Counted from the stretch's first letter, positions 15,342 through 23,598 are shown. The stretch is 27,443 nt of DNA from JBDNBY01 sp039767595 (GCA_039767595.1 JBDNBY010000186.1:1-27443), one strand, 5' to 3'. Notes: generated by a model not told the origin, from the sequence alone. Translations and numbers: made by a program.

Positions 15342-15381
15342 GTGCAAGCCTAGAGCGCCACCTTGCATGAAATGAGTGCAA
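15342..15381. promoter_or_regulatory. Candidate operator half-sites in the irr-fabA divergent region
   Basis: Three half-sites of the form TGCAA/TTGCA occur at 15343-15347, 15363-15367 and 15377-15381; the last two form an inverted repeat with a 9-nt spacer, similar in span to Fur-family boxes. The location between irr and fabA would suit autoregulation or control of the fab operon. No known consensus is clearly matched, so this is a weak prediction. Confidence 0.3.
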
Positions 15382-15436
15382 AACCTTGTATCTGAGTTCA
15401 AAGCGCAGTAACGTGAAGGCAACGAAGGAGAATACA

Positions 15437-15844
15437 ATGGGCGATCACGTCACAGATTGGCTGGAACAGGGGCACATTCGCGCCACCAAACAGCGCCGGC
15501 ACATCGCTACGATCTTGATCGGCGATGGTAAACATCGCCATGTGACGGCCGAGACGGTCTTTGCCGCGGCTCAAAAAAGTGAGGAGCCTGTCTCTTTGGC
15601 CACTGTCTACAATACATTGCACACGTTTTGCGATGCGGGCCTTCTCAAAGAGATCACCGTCGATGGCTCCAAAAGCTATTTCGACACAAACACACATGAT
15701 CACCCCCATTACTTTTGGGAAGAAGAGGGCCACCTATCAGACGCCCCCGCCGATCAACTCAAGATCGCCGCCCTGCCCAAACCGCCCGCCGGAGCGGAAA
15801 TTGCCAAGGTCGATGTGATTATCCGCCTGCGCAAAGCAGACTAG
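15437..15844 (+). CDS. irr: Fur-family iron response regulator Irr
   Basis: DNA-binding regulator of iron and haem metabolism in alphaproteobacteria, active under iron limitation. From the ATG at 15437 (GGAG 6 nt upstream in GAAGGAGAATACA) the protein is 135 aa. It has the winged-helix Fur domain with RATKQRRHIATIL (15-27), HVTAETVF and the recognition-helix region SLATVYNTLHTF (53-64), and a short dimerisation domain with H87-D-H-P-H91. The only cysteine is C65, so Fur-type zinc CxxC sites are missing, as expected for Irr. No N-terminal GCxxRH haem motif of the Bradyrhizobium kind is present. It is divergent from fabA and ends at a strong terminator. Confidence 0.88.
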   Translation: MGDHVTDWLEQGHIRATKQRRHIATILIGDGKHRHVTAETVFAAAQKSEEPVSLATVYNTLHTFCDAGLLKEITVDGSKSYFDTNTHDHPHYFWEEEGHLSDAPADQLKIAALPKPPAGAEIAKVDVIIRLRKAD

Positions 15845-15868
15845 CGCACACACCACACCGAGATTGAC

Positions 15869-15899
15869 AAAAAGGGGCGCATTTTGTCGCCCCCTTTTT
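15869..15899 (+). terminator. Bidirectional intrinsic terminator between irr and the FKBP gene
   Basis: AAAAAGGGGCG (15869-15879) pairs with CGCCCCCTTTTT (15888-15899) with one bulged C and an 8-nt loop. A T-run follows the GC stem on the plus strand (irr side) and the A-run gives one on the minus strand, so it can serve both convergent genes. Confidence 0.88.
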
Positions 15900-15938
15900 A
15901 TTAACAGATGCTGTCAGGCAATTAAATACCGCTTGGCC

Positions 15939-16406
15939 TTAGCTCTGGGATCCGGCGTCTTCCGCCGCAGGCTCAACCCCAATAGCCACAAGCTCCACTT
16001 CGAATGTCAGATCAAAGCCTGCCAAGGGGTGATTGGCATCCAATGTAATGGTCTCTTCGCTCACGTCAGAAATTTGGACAACCATCGTTTGGCCGTCTTG
16101 AGTTTCCACTTGGATCGGGGTGCCGACTTCAGCGGGGATCTCTTCGGGCAATTGATCGCGCGGCATCTCTTGGCGTGCGGCGGGATTGATGGGGCCATAG
16201 GCCTCATCCACCGGAATGTTCAATGTCTTTTTCTGTCCAACGATCATGCCAAGCACACCGGCGTCCATCCCTGCGATCACCATGCCTGAGCCGACTTCAA
16301 ACTCAAGCGGATCGCGCCCGTCCGAGCTATCAAAGACAGAGTCATCATCGAGTGTTCCGGTATAGTGAATGCGCACAAGATCGCCGTTTTGGACAGAAGT
16401 GATCAC
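15939..16406 (-). CDS. FKBP-type peptidyl-prolyl cis-trans isomerase (SlyD/FkpB-like)
   Basis: Cytosolic prolyl isomerase and chaperone of the short FKBP type. The 155-aa protein starts VRIHYTGTLDDDSVFDSSDGRDPLEFEVG (11-39), then GSGMVIAGMDAGVLGM and an insert-in-flap region containing DEAYGPINPAARQEMPRDQLP, and returns to ANHPLAGFDLTFEVELV. The C-terminus is acidic without the His/Cys-rich metal tail of E. coli SlyD, so nickel handling is unlikely. No ATG fits; a GTG at 16404-16406 has AAGGA 7 nt upstream. It is convergent with irr and has its own promoter region in 16419-16584. SlyD and FkpB types cannot be separated by eye. Confidence 0.88.
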   Translation of the reverse strand: MITSVQNGDLVRIHYTGTLDDDSVFDSSDGRDPLEFEVGSGMVIAGMDAGVLGMIVGQKKTLNIPVDEAYGPINPAARQEMPRDQLPEEIPAEVGTPIQVETQDGQTMVVQISDVSEETITLDANHPLAGFDLTFEVELVAIGVEPAAEDAGSQS

Positions 16407-16413
16407 GATATTT

Positions 16414-16418
16414 TCCTT
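16414..16418 (-). promoter_or_regulatory. Shine-Dalgarno site deciding the GTG start of the FKBP gene
   Basis: AAGGA on the minus strand with 7-nt spacing to the GTG at 16404-16406. No alternative ATG precedes the conserved VRIHYTG strand. Confidence 0.6.
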
Positions 16419-16480
16419 ATATTTAACGCGGTCACACTGACAATCATCGCGTCAATTGTAAACCCCGCAGGCCGATCATC

Positions 16481-16505
16481 GCCCATCACCGCCCATCACC
16501 GCCCA
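16481..16505. repeat. Short tandem repeat, 2.5 copies of a 10-bp unit
   Basis: GCCCATCACC occurs at 16481-16490 and 16491-16500, followed by a partial copy GCCCA, between the divergent FKBP and HAD genes. It is probably a simple replication-slippage repeat; it could place spacing between promoter elements, but there is no evidence for a role. Confidence 0.6.
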
Positions 16506-16584
16506 AGCGCAGCACAGGGCGATTTTTGCCATTGCAATGCCCTGCAAAGCGGCGCTTAATATCGCAGATATAAAAGGATATGTC

Positions 16585-17274
16585 ATGCGCCCCAAAGCTG
16601 TGATTTTCGATGCCTATGGCACGCTACTAGATGTCAACGCCGCCGCGCGGGGCGTGGCCCAGAGTGGGCGCGATCCGCTCTTTGCCCAAAATTGGAGCGC
16701 GGTTGCCCAGATTTGGCGAACCAAACAGCTCGAATATTCGTGGCTGCGCACGATTGCCGATCACCATGCTGATTTTTGGCAAATCACTCAAGATAGCCTG
16801 ACCTATGCGCTGGAATATTATGATCTGCCCACGGCGGGCGAGACGGCGCAGGCGCTGTTGGATCTGTATTGGAATTTGGATGCCTATGAGGATGCCGCCC
16901 CTGCCCTGCAAGCCGCACGGTCCCTTGGCCTGCCGACGGGCATTTTGTCGAACGGCACGCATGATATGCTCAATGCGGCGGCCCAGTCTGGCGGGCTGAC
17001 GGCGCATCTGGATGTGATCTTGTCCATTGATGATGTGGGCCGGTACAAACCCTGCGATCAAGTGTATTCGATGGTGACAGAGCAGTTTTCGATTGCCCCC
17101 CAAGAGGTTCTATTTGTGTCATCCAATGGATGGGATATTGCGGGGGCCTCGGGTTTTGGATTTCGCACGATTTGGGTCAATCGCGCCGGCCTACCCCAAG
17201 ATCGCCTCTTTGCAGCACCCCACCGTATTGCCCCCTCATTGATTGATTTTGAAAGGTATTTACATGACATCTGA
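16585..17274 (+). CDS. (S)-2-haloacid dehalogenase-like HAD hydrolase (haloacid dehalogenase type II)
   Basis: HAD-superfamily enzyme of the L-2-haloacid dehalogenase type, which hydrolyses short 2-haloalkanoic acids to 2-hydroxy acids. From the ATG at 16585 (AAGGA 6 nt upstream) it is 229 aa, the usual size. The full catalytic set of the Xanthobacter enzyme appears to be present: D9 and T13 in IFDAYGTLLDV, R45, N123 in LSNGT, K155 in GRYKP, Y161, N181 and D184 in SSNGWDIAGASGFG. The start upstream at 16537 lacks a ribosome site. Its stop overlaps the next gene by 11 nt, so the two are coupled. Physiological substrate is unproven; marine bacteria meet natural haloacids, but other phosphate or haloacid substrates are possible. 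Confidence 0.88.
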   Translation: MRPKAVIFDAYGTLLDVNAAARGVAQSGRDPLFAQNWSAVAQIWRTKQLEYSWLRTIADHHADFWQITQDSLTYALEYYDLPTAGETAQALLDLYWNLDAYEDAAPALQAARSLGLPTGILSNGTHDMLNAAAQSGGLTAHLDVILSIDDVGRYKPCDQVYSMVTEQFSIAPQEVLFVSSNGWDIAGASGFGFRTIWVNRAGLPQDRLFAAPHRIAPSLIDFERYLHDI

Positions 17275-18241
17275 CTTATCCATCACAGACATCCGCGCCG
17301 CACTCGATCGCATTCGCCCCTTGGTGCGGCACACGCCCCTCCTGTCGTCACCGTTTTTAGATGAAATCGCGGGCCGCCCCCTTTTTGTCAAACCAGAATG
17401 CCTGCAACATACAGGCAGCTTTAAGTTTCGCGGCGCATGTAGTGCGATGACGCAGCTGGCGGCCCGCGGCGTTGAGGGCGGCGTGATCGCCTATTCATCG
17501 GGCAATCATGCGCAGGCCGTGGCCCTCGCCGCCCAGCGCGCCGGGCGCGAGGCCGTGATCATCATGCCCTCAGATGCGCCGCAAATCAAAATCGACAACA
17601 CCCGTGCCTATGGGGCCGAAGTTGTCCTTTATGATCGGGCCACGCAGCGGCGCGAAGATATCGCCGCGCAGATCCAAGCCACCCGCACCCTCACTCTCAT
17701 CCCCCCCTTTGACGATTATGATGTCATGGCCGGACAAGGCACCACAGGCCTCGAGATCGCCGCGGATCTCAAGGCTCAGGGCATCGAGGCCGCGGATATC
17801 CTTGTGTGCACTGGCGGCGGCGGGCTATGCAGCGGCATTGCCACGGCGATGAAGGCCGAGATGCCCCAAGCGCGGGTCTTTGCCGTCGAGCCAGAGGGCT
17901 ATGACGATGTCGCGCGCTCACTGGCTTCTGGCACGCGCGAGACCAATGCCCAAACGTCGGGCGGGCTATGGGATGCTGTGATCACGCCAAGCCCCGGCAC
18001 CTTAACGTTCCCGATTATGCAGCGCCTCGTTGACGGTGCGCTGGTTGTCTCAGAGCCCGAGACATGGAGCGCGATGACCCACGCCTTTGATCGGCTCAAA
18101 CTCGTCGCGGAACCAGGCGGCGCCATTGCACTGGCCGCGGCCCTCAGCCATAAAATCACCGATCGCAACACGCCCATGGTCGCCTTGATCTCTGGTGGCA
18201 ATGTGGATCGCGCGGTTTTTGAAAAAGTGATGACATATTGA
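17264..18241 (+). CDS. Threonine/serine dehydratase, PLP-dependent (no ACT domain)
   Basis: Fold-type II PLP enzyme that deaminates L-threonine or L-serine (or a close hydroxyamino acid) to the 2-oxo acid and ammonia. From the ATG at 17264 (GAAAGG 7 nt upstream) it is 325 aa, the catabolic length without the C-terminal regulatory domain of biosynthetic IlvA. The PLP lysine is K54 in GSFKFRGA; SSGNHAQAVA (78-87) binds the substrate carboxylate and GGGGLCSG (184-191) holds the phosphate. It overlaps the HAD gene by 11 nt. Serine racemase and beta-hydroxyaspartate dehydratase share these motifs; without their pathway genes nearby, threonine/serine dehydratase is the safest name. Confidence 0.88.
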   Translation: MTSDLSITDIRAALDRIRPLVRHTPLLSSPFLDEIAGRPLFVKPECLQHTGSFKFRGACSAMTQLAARGVEGGVIAYSSGNHAQAVALAAQRAGREAVIIMPSDAPQIKIDNTRAYGAEVVLYDRATQRREDIAAQIQATRTLTLIPPFDDYDVMAGQGTTGLEIAADLKAQGIEAADILVCTGGGGLCSGIATAMKAEMPQARVFAVEPEGYDDVARSLASGTRETNAQTSGGLWDAVITPSPGTLTFPIMQRLVDGALVVSEPETWSAMTHAFDRLKLVAEPGGAIALAAALSHKITDRNTPMVALISGGNVDRAVFEKVMTY

Positions 18242-18317
18242 GACAAAGCCCCCCGCGCCCCTTGCGAGGGGCCGGCATGATCTATATGCTCGGCGGACGC
18301 AATCCATTGGACACGGC

Positions 18318-18797
18318 ATGATTAAATATAGTTTGTCCTGTGAAAACGGGCATATCTTTGAGAGTTGGTTCGAAAACTCCGCCGCTTACGATAAGCTGGA
18401 CGCCGCGCGGCTCTTGTCCTGCGCGCATTGCGGATCGCCAGAGGTGCAAAAGGCGCTGATGGCCCCGAGCGTCGGCACGTCTGAGCCTGCCGATCATAGC
18501 GCATCTGAGGAGGCGCAGGCCCCCTCGCTGACACCCGCGGTGCAAGTACCCTCGACGCCGACCGCAACGGGTGATGCGCAGCTGGCCCAAAAGATCCAAG
18601 CGCTCAAAGCGCATGTTGAGGCCAATTCAACATATGTCGGACGCAATTTCGCAAAAGAGGCCCGCGACATGCATGACGGGCTGTCAGATGAAAAGCCGAT
18701 TTACGGCGAGGCGACAGCCGAGGAAACCAAATCCTTGATCGAGGATGGCGTCTCTGTCCTGCCTCTGCCGTTCACACCAAAATCCAAAACGAACTAA
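18318..18797 (+). CDS. DUF1178 family protein
   Basis: Conserved alphaproteobacterial and betaproteobacterial family of unknown function. The 159-aa protein begins MIKYSLSCENGHIFESWF, the family hallmark, with C8 and a C35-x2-C38 pair in LLSCAHCGSPEVQKALMAPSVG that together look like a small zinc-ribbon. Residues about 52-88 are a proline/alanine-rich low-complexity linker; the C-terminal part (NSTYVGRNFAKEARDMHDG, PIYGEATAEETKSLIEDGV) is the conserved second half. It is cytosolic by sequence. It starts 76 nt after the dehydratase stop; a small hairpin GCCCCT-TGCG-AGGGGC at 18257-18272 lies between, without a T-run. A function is not proposed. Confidence 0.88.
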   Translation: MIKYSLSCENGHIFESWFENSAAYDKLDAARLLSCAHCGSPEVQKALMAPSVGTSEPADHSASEEAQAPSLTPAVQVPSTPTATGDAQLAQKIQALKAHVEANSTYVGRNFAKEARDMHDGLSDEKPIYGEATAEETKSLIEDGVSVLPLPFTPKSKTN

Positions 18798-18839
18798 GCG
18801 CGGCGCAATCAACCGCAGGATCCTTTGGCGGGGGATATC

Positions 18840-19949
18840 ATGCACAGACGACAGTTTACCACACGCGCCCTTGCCACTTTGGGCACTGGCGGGTTGGTAA
18901 TAGGCGGTCAGCCCGCGTTCGGCAAGACAGGGGGCCGCATGACACAGCCAAGCATGGGCGATGGGTTTTACGTGCCCGCCGAAGAGCTGCCCCATCACGC
19001 CACGTTTATGCAATGGCCCAATGATCGGCGGGTCTATCGCGACGAAGTGTTCCTCAGGATGACCCAAGAGAGCATCCTCAACATCGCCAATACGATTAGC
19101 GCGTTCGAGCCGGTCTACCTCATGGCTGATGGCGCGCAGCACGCCGCGCTGCGCCCCCGCCTCTCGCGCGGGGTCGAGCTGTGGGACATCCCCACCAATG
19201 ACCTATGGTGCCGCGATGCAGGGCAGCTCTTTGCGGTCAATGACGCCGGCGAAATGATCGTGCGCGGCATTCAGTTCAACGGATGGGGCAACAAACAACC
19301 CCATGATCATGATGCCAAAATTGCCAAGCACGTGGCCCAAACACTGGGCCTGCGCTATGTGCCCACGGCGCTCAAGGGCGAGCCGGGCGGCGTCGAACAA
19401 GATGGGCACGGTTTGCTGATGGCGCACAAAAGCTCTTGGTTGATCGACAATCGCAATCCAAACATGTCGCTTGATGACATCTCGGGGCATCTTTTGGCGG
19501 CTTATGGCGCGGATCGGATCATTTGGGCCGATGGCGTGTGGGATGAGGATATCACCGATTATCACATCGATAGCCTCGCGCGCTTTACCGGTCCTAATCG
19601 GGCGATTATCAAGCTACCCGATGATCCCGGCCCCGACGACCCCTTCCACATGGCCGCCCTCGATACACATGATATCCTCCGTGCCGCGGGCGTGCAGTTA
19701 GACGTGATCCCCGAGCCGCATACACGCCGCGTGAACTCTTATGATTTTCTGGCCTCTTATGCCAATTTCTACGTTTGCAACGGCGCCGTGATCACCGCAC
19801 AATACGGCGACCCCGACACCGATGCCCTCGCCCAACAAACCCTCGCGCGGCACTACTTTGACCGCGAAGTGATCATGCTGAATGTCGATACATTGAGCGA
19901 GCTGGGCGGCGGCATCCACTGCGCCACACAACAGATGCCAAAAACTTAG
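18840..19949 (+). CDS. Agmatine deiminase-like (peptidyl-arginine deiminase family) enzyme with a Tat signal
   Basis: Guanidino-group modifying enzyme related to agmatine deiminase (agmatine to N-carbamoylputrescine plus ammonia). From the ATG at 18840 (GGGGG 5 nt upstream) it is 369 aa. Residues 1-30 look like a twin-arginine signal: HRRQFTTRA, hydrophobic stretch 10-23, then QPAFGK, so export is predicted, unlike typical cytosolic AguA. Family blocks are FMQWPNDRRVY (56-66), DLWCRDAG (121-128), GIQFNGWGNK, NRNPNMS (204-210), DYHIDSLARF with H242, and GGGIHCATQQMPK with C361. The usual EGG acidic loop reads EPGGVEQDGHG, a small divergence. Substrate could be agmatine or another guanidine. 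It follows the DUF1178 gene by 42 nt. Confidence 0.82.
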   Translation: MHRRQFTTRALATLGTGGLVIGGQPAFGKTGGRMTQPSMGDGFYVPAEELPHHATFMQWPNDRRVYRDEVFLRMTQESILNIANTISAFEPVYLMADGAQHAALRPRLSRGVELWDIPTNDLWCRDAGQLFAVNDAGEMIVRGIQFNGWGNKQPHDHDAKIAKHVAQTLGLRYVPTALKGEPGGVEQDGHGLLMAHKSSWLIDNRNPNMSLDDISGHLLAAYGADRIIWADGVWDEDITDYHIDSLARFTGPNRAIIKLPDDPGPDDPFHMAALDTHDILRAAGVQLDVIPEPHTRRVNSYDFLASYANFYVCNGAVITAQYGDPDTDALAQQTLARHYFDREVIMLNVDTLSELGGGIHCATQQMPKT

Positions 19950-20077
19950 ACATCCTCCATAATTCATGCGCAATTCAGCACAGCTCAACGAACAATTTCG
20001 CGCTAATTCTGCCGTTTCTCTTGTACTTAGGGCCATTTCCATTTATGGCGCGGGCAAGCAAAAAGGATAGAGAAACA

Positions 20078-21319
20078 ATGCCCACACTCGTTATGAAATT
20101 TGGTGGAACGTCTGTTGCGAATTTGGATCGTATCAAGCGTGCTGCTAAACGTGTGGGCGTTGAAGTGGCCAAGGGCTATGACGTGATTGTCATTGTCTCG
20201 GCCATGTCTGGTAAAACCAATGAGTTGGTGGGCTGGGTGAATGAAACGTCGGCGCTTTATGATGCGCGCGAATATGATGCGGTTGTCTCATCGGGCGAGA
20301 ATATCACCGCCGGTTTGATGGCCCTAACGTTGCAAGAGATGGATATCCCCGCCCGCAGCTGGCAAGGCTGGCAAGTGCCGGTACAGACCACATCCGTGCA
20401 TTCTGCCGCCCGTATCGAAGATATCCCGCCGCAAAACATCCAATCGAAATTCGCCGAAGGCATGCGCGTCGCCGTTGTGGCGGGCTTTCAAGGGATCAGC
20501 CCCGAGGGCCGGATCACCACACTGGGCCGCGGCGGCTCTGACACAACGGCTGTGGCCTTTGCTGCGGCGTTCGAGGCAGAGCGCTGCGATATCTACACCG
20601 ATGTAGATGGGGTTTACACCACCGATCCGCGCATTTGTGAAAAAGCGCGCAAATTGGATAAAATCTCGCTTGAGGAAATGCTAGAGCTGGCCTCGCTTGG
20701 GGCCAAAGTGTTGCAGACGCGCTCGGTTGAATTGGCGATGCGCCATAATGTCAAACTGCGCGTGCTCTCGAGCTTTGAAGAACAATCAGATGACGCAGGC
20801 ACTTTGATCTGCGACGAGGAGGAAATCATGGAATCAAATGTCGTCACAGGGGTCGCCTATTCCCGCGATGAAGCCAAGGTCACACTCGTCACAGTCAAAG
20901 ACGAGCCGGGCGTGGCCGCTGGCATTTTCGGCCCGCTCTCAGAGGCCGGTGTGAATGTGGATATGATTATTCAAAACGTCTCGGAAGAAGGGGTCACTGA
21001 CATGACCTTTTCCCTTCCCACGGATCAAATGATGCGCGCGCAAAAAGCGCTGGAAACCGCGCGCGATAATGCTGTCATTGAATACGACAGCCTTGTTATT
21101 GATGATAGCGTGTGCAAAGTGTCCGTTGTCGGCATCGGCATGCGCAGCCAATCCGGTGTTGCGGCGAAAATGTTTAAAATCCTTTCGGACGAAGGGATCA
21201 ACATTCAAGTGATTACAACCTCTGAGATCAAAATTTCCGTTCTGATTGAACGAAAATATATGGAACTTGCGGTCCAAGCATTGCATGATGCGTTTGAGTT
21301 AGACAAAGCCTCTGAGTAG
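20078..21319 (+). CDS. lysC: Aspartate kinase LysC
   Basis: First step of the aspartate pathway to lysine, threonine and methionine: phosphorylates L-aspartate. From the ATG at 20078 (AAAAAGGA about 10 nt upstream) it is 413 aa, the single-function size. The kinase domain opens MPTLVMKFGGTSVAN (K7) and has SSGENITAGLMA, GRGGSDTTAVAFAAAF and DVDGVYTTDPRI. Two C-terminal ACT domains follow (DEPGVAAGIFGPLSEAGVNVDMI and IGMRSQSGVAAKMFKILSDEGINI), the usual site for lysine/threonine feedback inhibition. The in-frame upstream start at 20021 has no support. It precedes ptsP by 35 nt, an alphaproteobacterial pairing. An internal start for a beta subunit is possible but not evident. Confidence 0.95.
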   Translation: MPTLVMKFGGTSVANLDRIKRAAKRVGVEVAKGYDVIVIVSAMSGKTNELVGWVNETSALYDAREYDAVVSSGENITAGLMALTLQEMDIPARSWQGWQVPVQTTSVHSAARIEDIPPQNIQSKFAEGMRVAVVAGFQGISPEGRITTLGRGGSDTTAVAFAAAFEAERCDIYTDVDGVYTTDPRICEKARKLDKISLEEMLELASLGAKVLQTRSVELAMRHNVKLRVLSSFEEQSDDAGTLICDEEEIMESNVVTGVAYSRDEAKVTLVTVKDEPGVAAGIFGPLSEAGVNVDMIIQNVSEEGVTDMTFSLPTDQMMRAQKALETARDNAVIEYDSLVIDDSVCKVSVVGIGMRSQSGVAAKMFKILSDEGINIQVITTSEIKISVLIERKYMELAVQALHDAFELDKASE

Positions 21320-21354
21320 CGTTGCGCAGGGCACCCCTGCAATGAAAGAGCACC

Positions 21355-23598
21355 ATGGTTCAACGAATTGATACCAACTCGCGCCAATTGCTGAGCGGTT
21401 TGCGCGACATCATGGCCGAAGAGGCCGAGGGGCAAACCCGCCTCGATAAAATCACGGCGTTGATCGCGACAACGATGCGCTGTGAGGTCTGCTCGATCTA
21501 TATGTTCCGCGATGCTGAAACTCTCGAGCTCTGTGCCACCATTGGTCTGAACGCCGAGGCGGTTCACATGACCCGCATGCGCGTCGGCGAAGGCCTTGTT
21601 GGCCGCGTGGCGCGCACATCGCGTGTGATCAATACCGCCAACGCCCCTGCAGAGGCCGGCTTTCGTTATATGCCCGAAACTGGCGAGGAAGTGTATTCCT
21701 CGTTCATTGGCGTTCCGCTGCAACGCTTGGGCGAGACGCTCGGTGTCTTAGTTGTTCAATCCAAAGAGGCCCGCCAATTTTCCCCCGATAGCATCTATGC
21801 CCTCGAAGTGGTGGCGATGGTCCTTTCGGAAATGACCGAGCTGGGGGTTTTTGTCTCGGACAATGACGCGATGGCCGCCCGTCACCAACAGGCCGCCATT
21901 TTTCAAGGGGTGTCCGGCCAAGAGGGTGCCGCGCAAGGGCATGTATGGCTGCACGAGCCGCGCGTTGTTGTCACCAACCCTGTGGCCGATGACCCGCATT
22001 TTGAATTTGAACGTCTGGAAAAGGCAATCGATCAACTGCGCGAAGGCGTGGACGAGCTTTTGGCCGATGCCCGCGAAGATCACAAAGAGGGTGAGCATAT
22101 CGATGTGCTCAAGGCGTATCGCATGTTTGCCCATTCCAAATCATGGGTGCGCCGCCTCGAAGAGGATATCTCGCGCGGCCTCTCGGCCGAGGCGGCTGTG
22201 GAAAAAGAGCAATCCGCCGCCCGCGCCCGCCTGTCCAAAGTGCCCGATCCCTATATGCGCGAGCGGTTGCACGATCTAGATGATCTATCCAATCGCCTGC
22301 TGCGGATTTTGACGGGTCAAACCGGCCATGGCGATATGCAAATGCCAACGGATGCGATTTTGGTCGCGCGCAACATTGGTCCGGCGGAGTTGCTGGAATA
22401 TGGGCGCGGCTTGCGCGGGATTGTCTTGGAACAAGGCTCTGTCGGCTCGCACGCCGGTGTTGTGGCGCGCGCCTTGGCCATTCCGCTGATCGTCCAAGCA
22501 GAGGGGATCACGACAGAGGCTCTCAATGGCGATCACATTTTGGTCGATGGTGATGAGGCCACCGTCCATTTGCGCCCTGACGAGGCGGTGACGAAATCCT
22601 TCCGCGACAAAATGGCTATGCATGCCGCCGCCCAAAGCCGCTATGCCGCCATTCGCGACACACAGGCGCGCACCAAATGCGGCAAGCGGATCCATTTGAT
22701 GATGAATGCGGGCCTCATGGCAGATCTGCCGTCGCTCGAGAATTCTGGCGCCGAAGGGGTGGGCCTGTTTCGCACCGAACTGCAATTTCTCACGTCATCG
22801 CGGATGCCCACACGCGACGAGCTGCGCGCGCAATACGCCCGTGTCCTTGATGCCGCCGGCGATAAGCGCGTCATCTTTCGCACGCTCGACATCGGTTCGG
22901 ACAAAGTCACCGGCTATATGAAACGCGAAGACGAGCCGAACCCAGCGCTGGGATGGCGGGCCATTCGCGTCGCACTCGATCGGCCCTCGGTGATGCGCAT
23001 GCAATTGCAGGCGCTCTTGCGAGCGGCCAATGGGCGGCCATTGAATATTATGTTTCCCTTTATTGCGCAGCTGTCCGAATTTCGCGATGCGCGCGCCGAA
23101 TTAGACCGCGCCGTCGCGCGAGAAACTAAATTTGGCACCCCCATCCACGACGCGAACCAAGTGGGCGCAATGCTCGAGACGCCCTCGCTGGCCTATGCGC
23201 ATGATGCCTTGTTTCAAGAGGCCGATTTTCTGTCGATTGGCGGCAATGACCTTAAGCAGTTCTTTTTCGCCGCCGACCGCGAAAATGAACGTGTGCGGCG
23301 GCGTTATGATACCTTGAGCCTAAGCTTTTTGAACTTTCTTCAGCATATCGTCACGCGGGCCAATACATGGAACACGCGCCTGTCGTTTTGCGGCGAGGAT
23401 GCGGGCCGTACTCTCGAGGCGATTGCCTTTGCCGCGATTGGGATCGACACGCTCTCGATGCGCCCTGCCTCGGTCGGGCCGGTCAAGCATGCCCTCTTGC
23501 AAACCGATCTGCGCGAAGTGCGCGATGCGATTGAGCGCGCCGCCCAAACCGGTCAGCACTCTGCCCGCGCTGAGATCCTCAAAGTCATCAAAGGCTAG
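21355..23598 (+). CDS. ptsP: Phosphoenolpyruvate--protein phosphotransferase PtsP (enzyme I of the nitrogen PTS)
   Basis: First kinase of the regulatory nitrogen phosphotransfer chain: takes phosphate from PEP and passes it to NPr and then PtsN. The 747-aa protein has an N-terminal GAF domain (about 15-165), which senses glutamine/oxoglutarate in relatives, an enzyme I helical NPr-binding region (about 205-325), the swivelling phosphohistidine domain with H366 in GSVGSHAGVVARALAIP, and a PEP-binding barrel with EGVGLFRTELQFL, GSDKVTGYM, SIGGNDLKQFFFAADRENE and C679 in LSFCGEDAGRTL. The ATG at 21355 has AAAGAG upstream. It lies directly behind lysC, probably in one operon. Partner genes ptsN and npr are not in the window. 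Confidence 0.95.
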   Translation: MVQRIDTNSRQLLSGLRDIMAEEAEGQTRLDKITALIATTMRCEVCSIYMFRDAETLELCATIGLNAEAVHMTRMRVGEGLVGRVARTSRVINTANAPAEAGFRYMPETGEEVYSSFIGVPLQRLGETLGVLVVQSKEARQFSPDSIYALEVVAMVLSEMTELGVFVSDNDAMAARHQQAAIFQGVSGQEGAAQGHVWLHEPRVVVTNPVADDPHFEFERLEKAIDQLREGVDELLADAREDHKEGEHIDVLKAYRMFAHSKSWVRRLEEDISRGLSAEAAVEKEQSAARARLSKVPDPYMRERLHDLDDLSNRLLRILTGQTGHGDMQMPTDAILVARNIGPAELLEYGRGLRGIVLEQGSVGSHAGVVARALAIPLIVQAEGITTEALNGDHILVDGDEATVHLRPDEAVTKSFRDKMAMHAAAQSRYAAIRDTQARTKCGKRIHLMMNAGLMADLPSLENSGAEGVGLFRTELQFLTSSRMPTRDELRAQYARVLDAAGDKRVIFRTLDIGSDKVTGYMKREDEPNPALGWRAIRVALDRPSVMRMQLQALLRAANGRPLNIMFPFIAQLSEFRDARAELDRAVARETKFGTPIHDANQVGAMLETPSLAYAHDALFQEADFLSIGGNDLKQFFFAADRENERVRRRYDTLSLSFLNFLQHIVTRANTWNTRLSFCGEDAGRTLEAIAFAAIGIDTLSMRPASVGPVKHALLQTDLREVRDAIERAAQTGQHSARAEILKVIKG

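Noticed and set aside
18257..18272. Hairpin GCCCCT-TGCG-AGGGGC after the dehydratase gene
   Set aside because: Only 6 bp and no T-run; too weak to call a terminator in GC-rich DNA.
21205..21723. Minus-strand open frame of 172 codons across the lysC-ptsP junction
   Set aside because: Antisense to two certain genes, with no ribosome site or motif.
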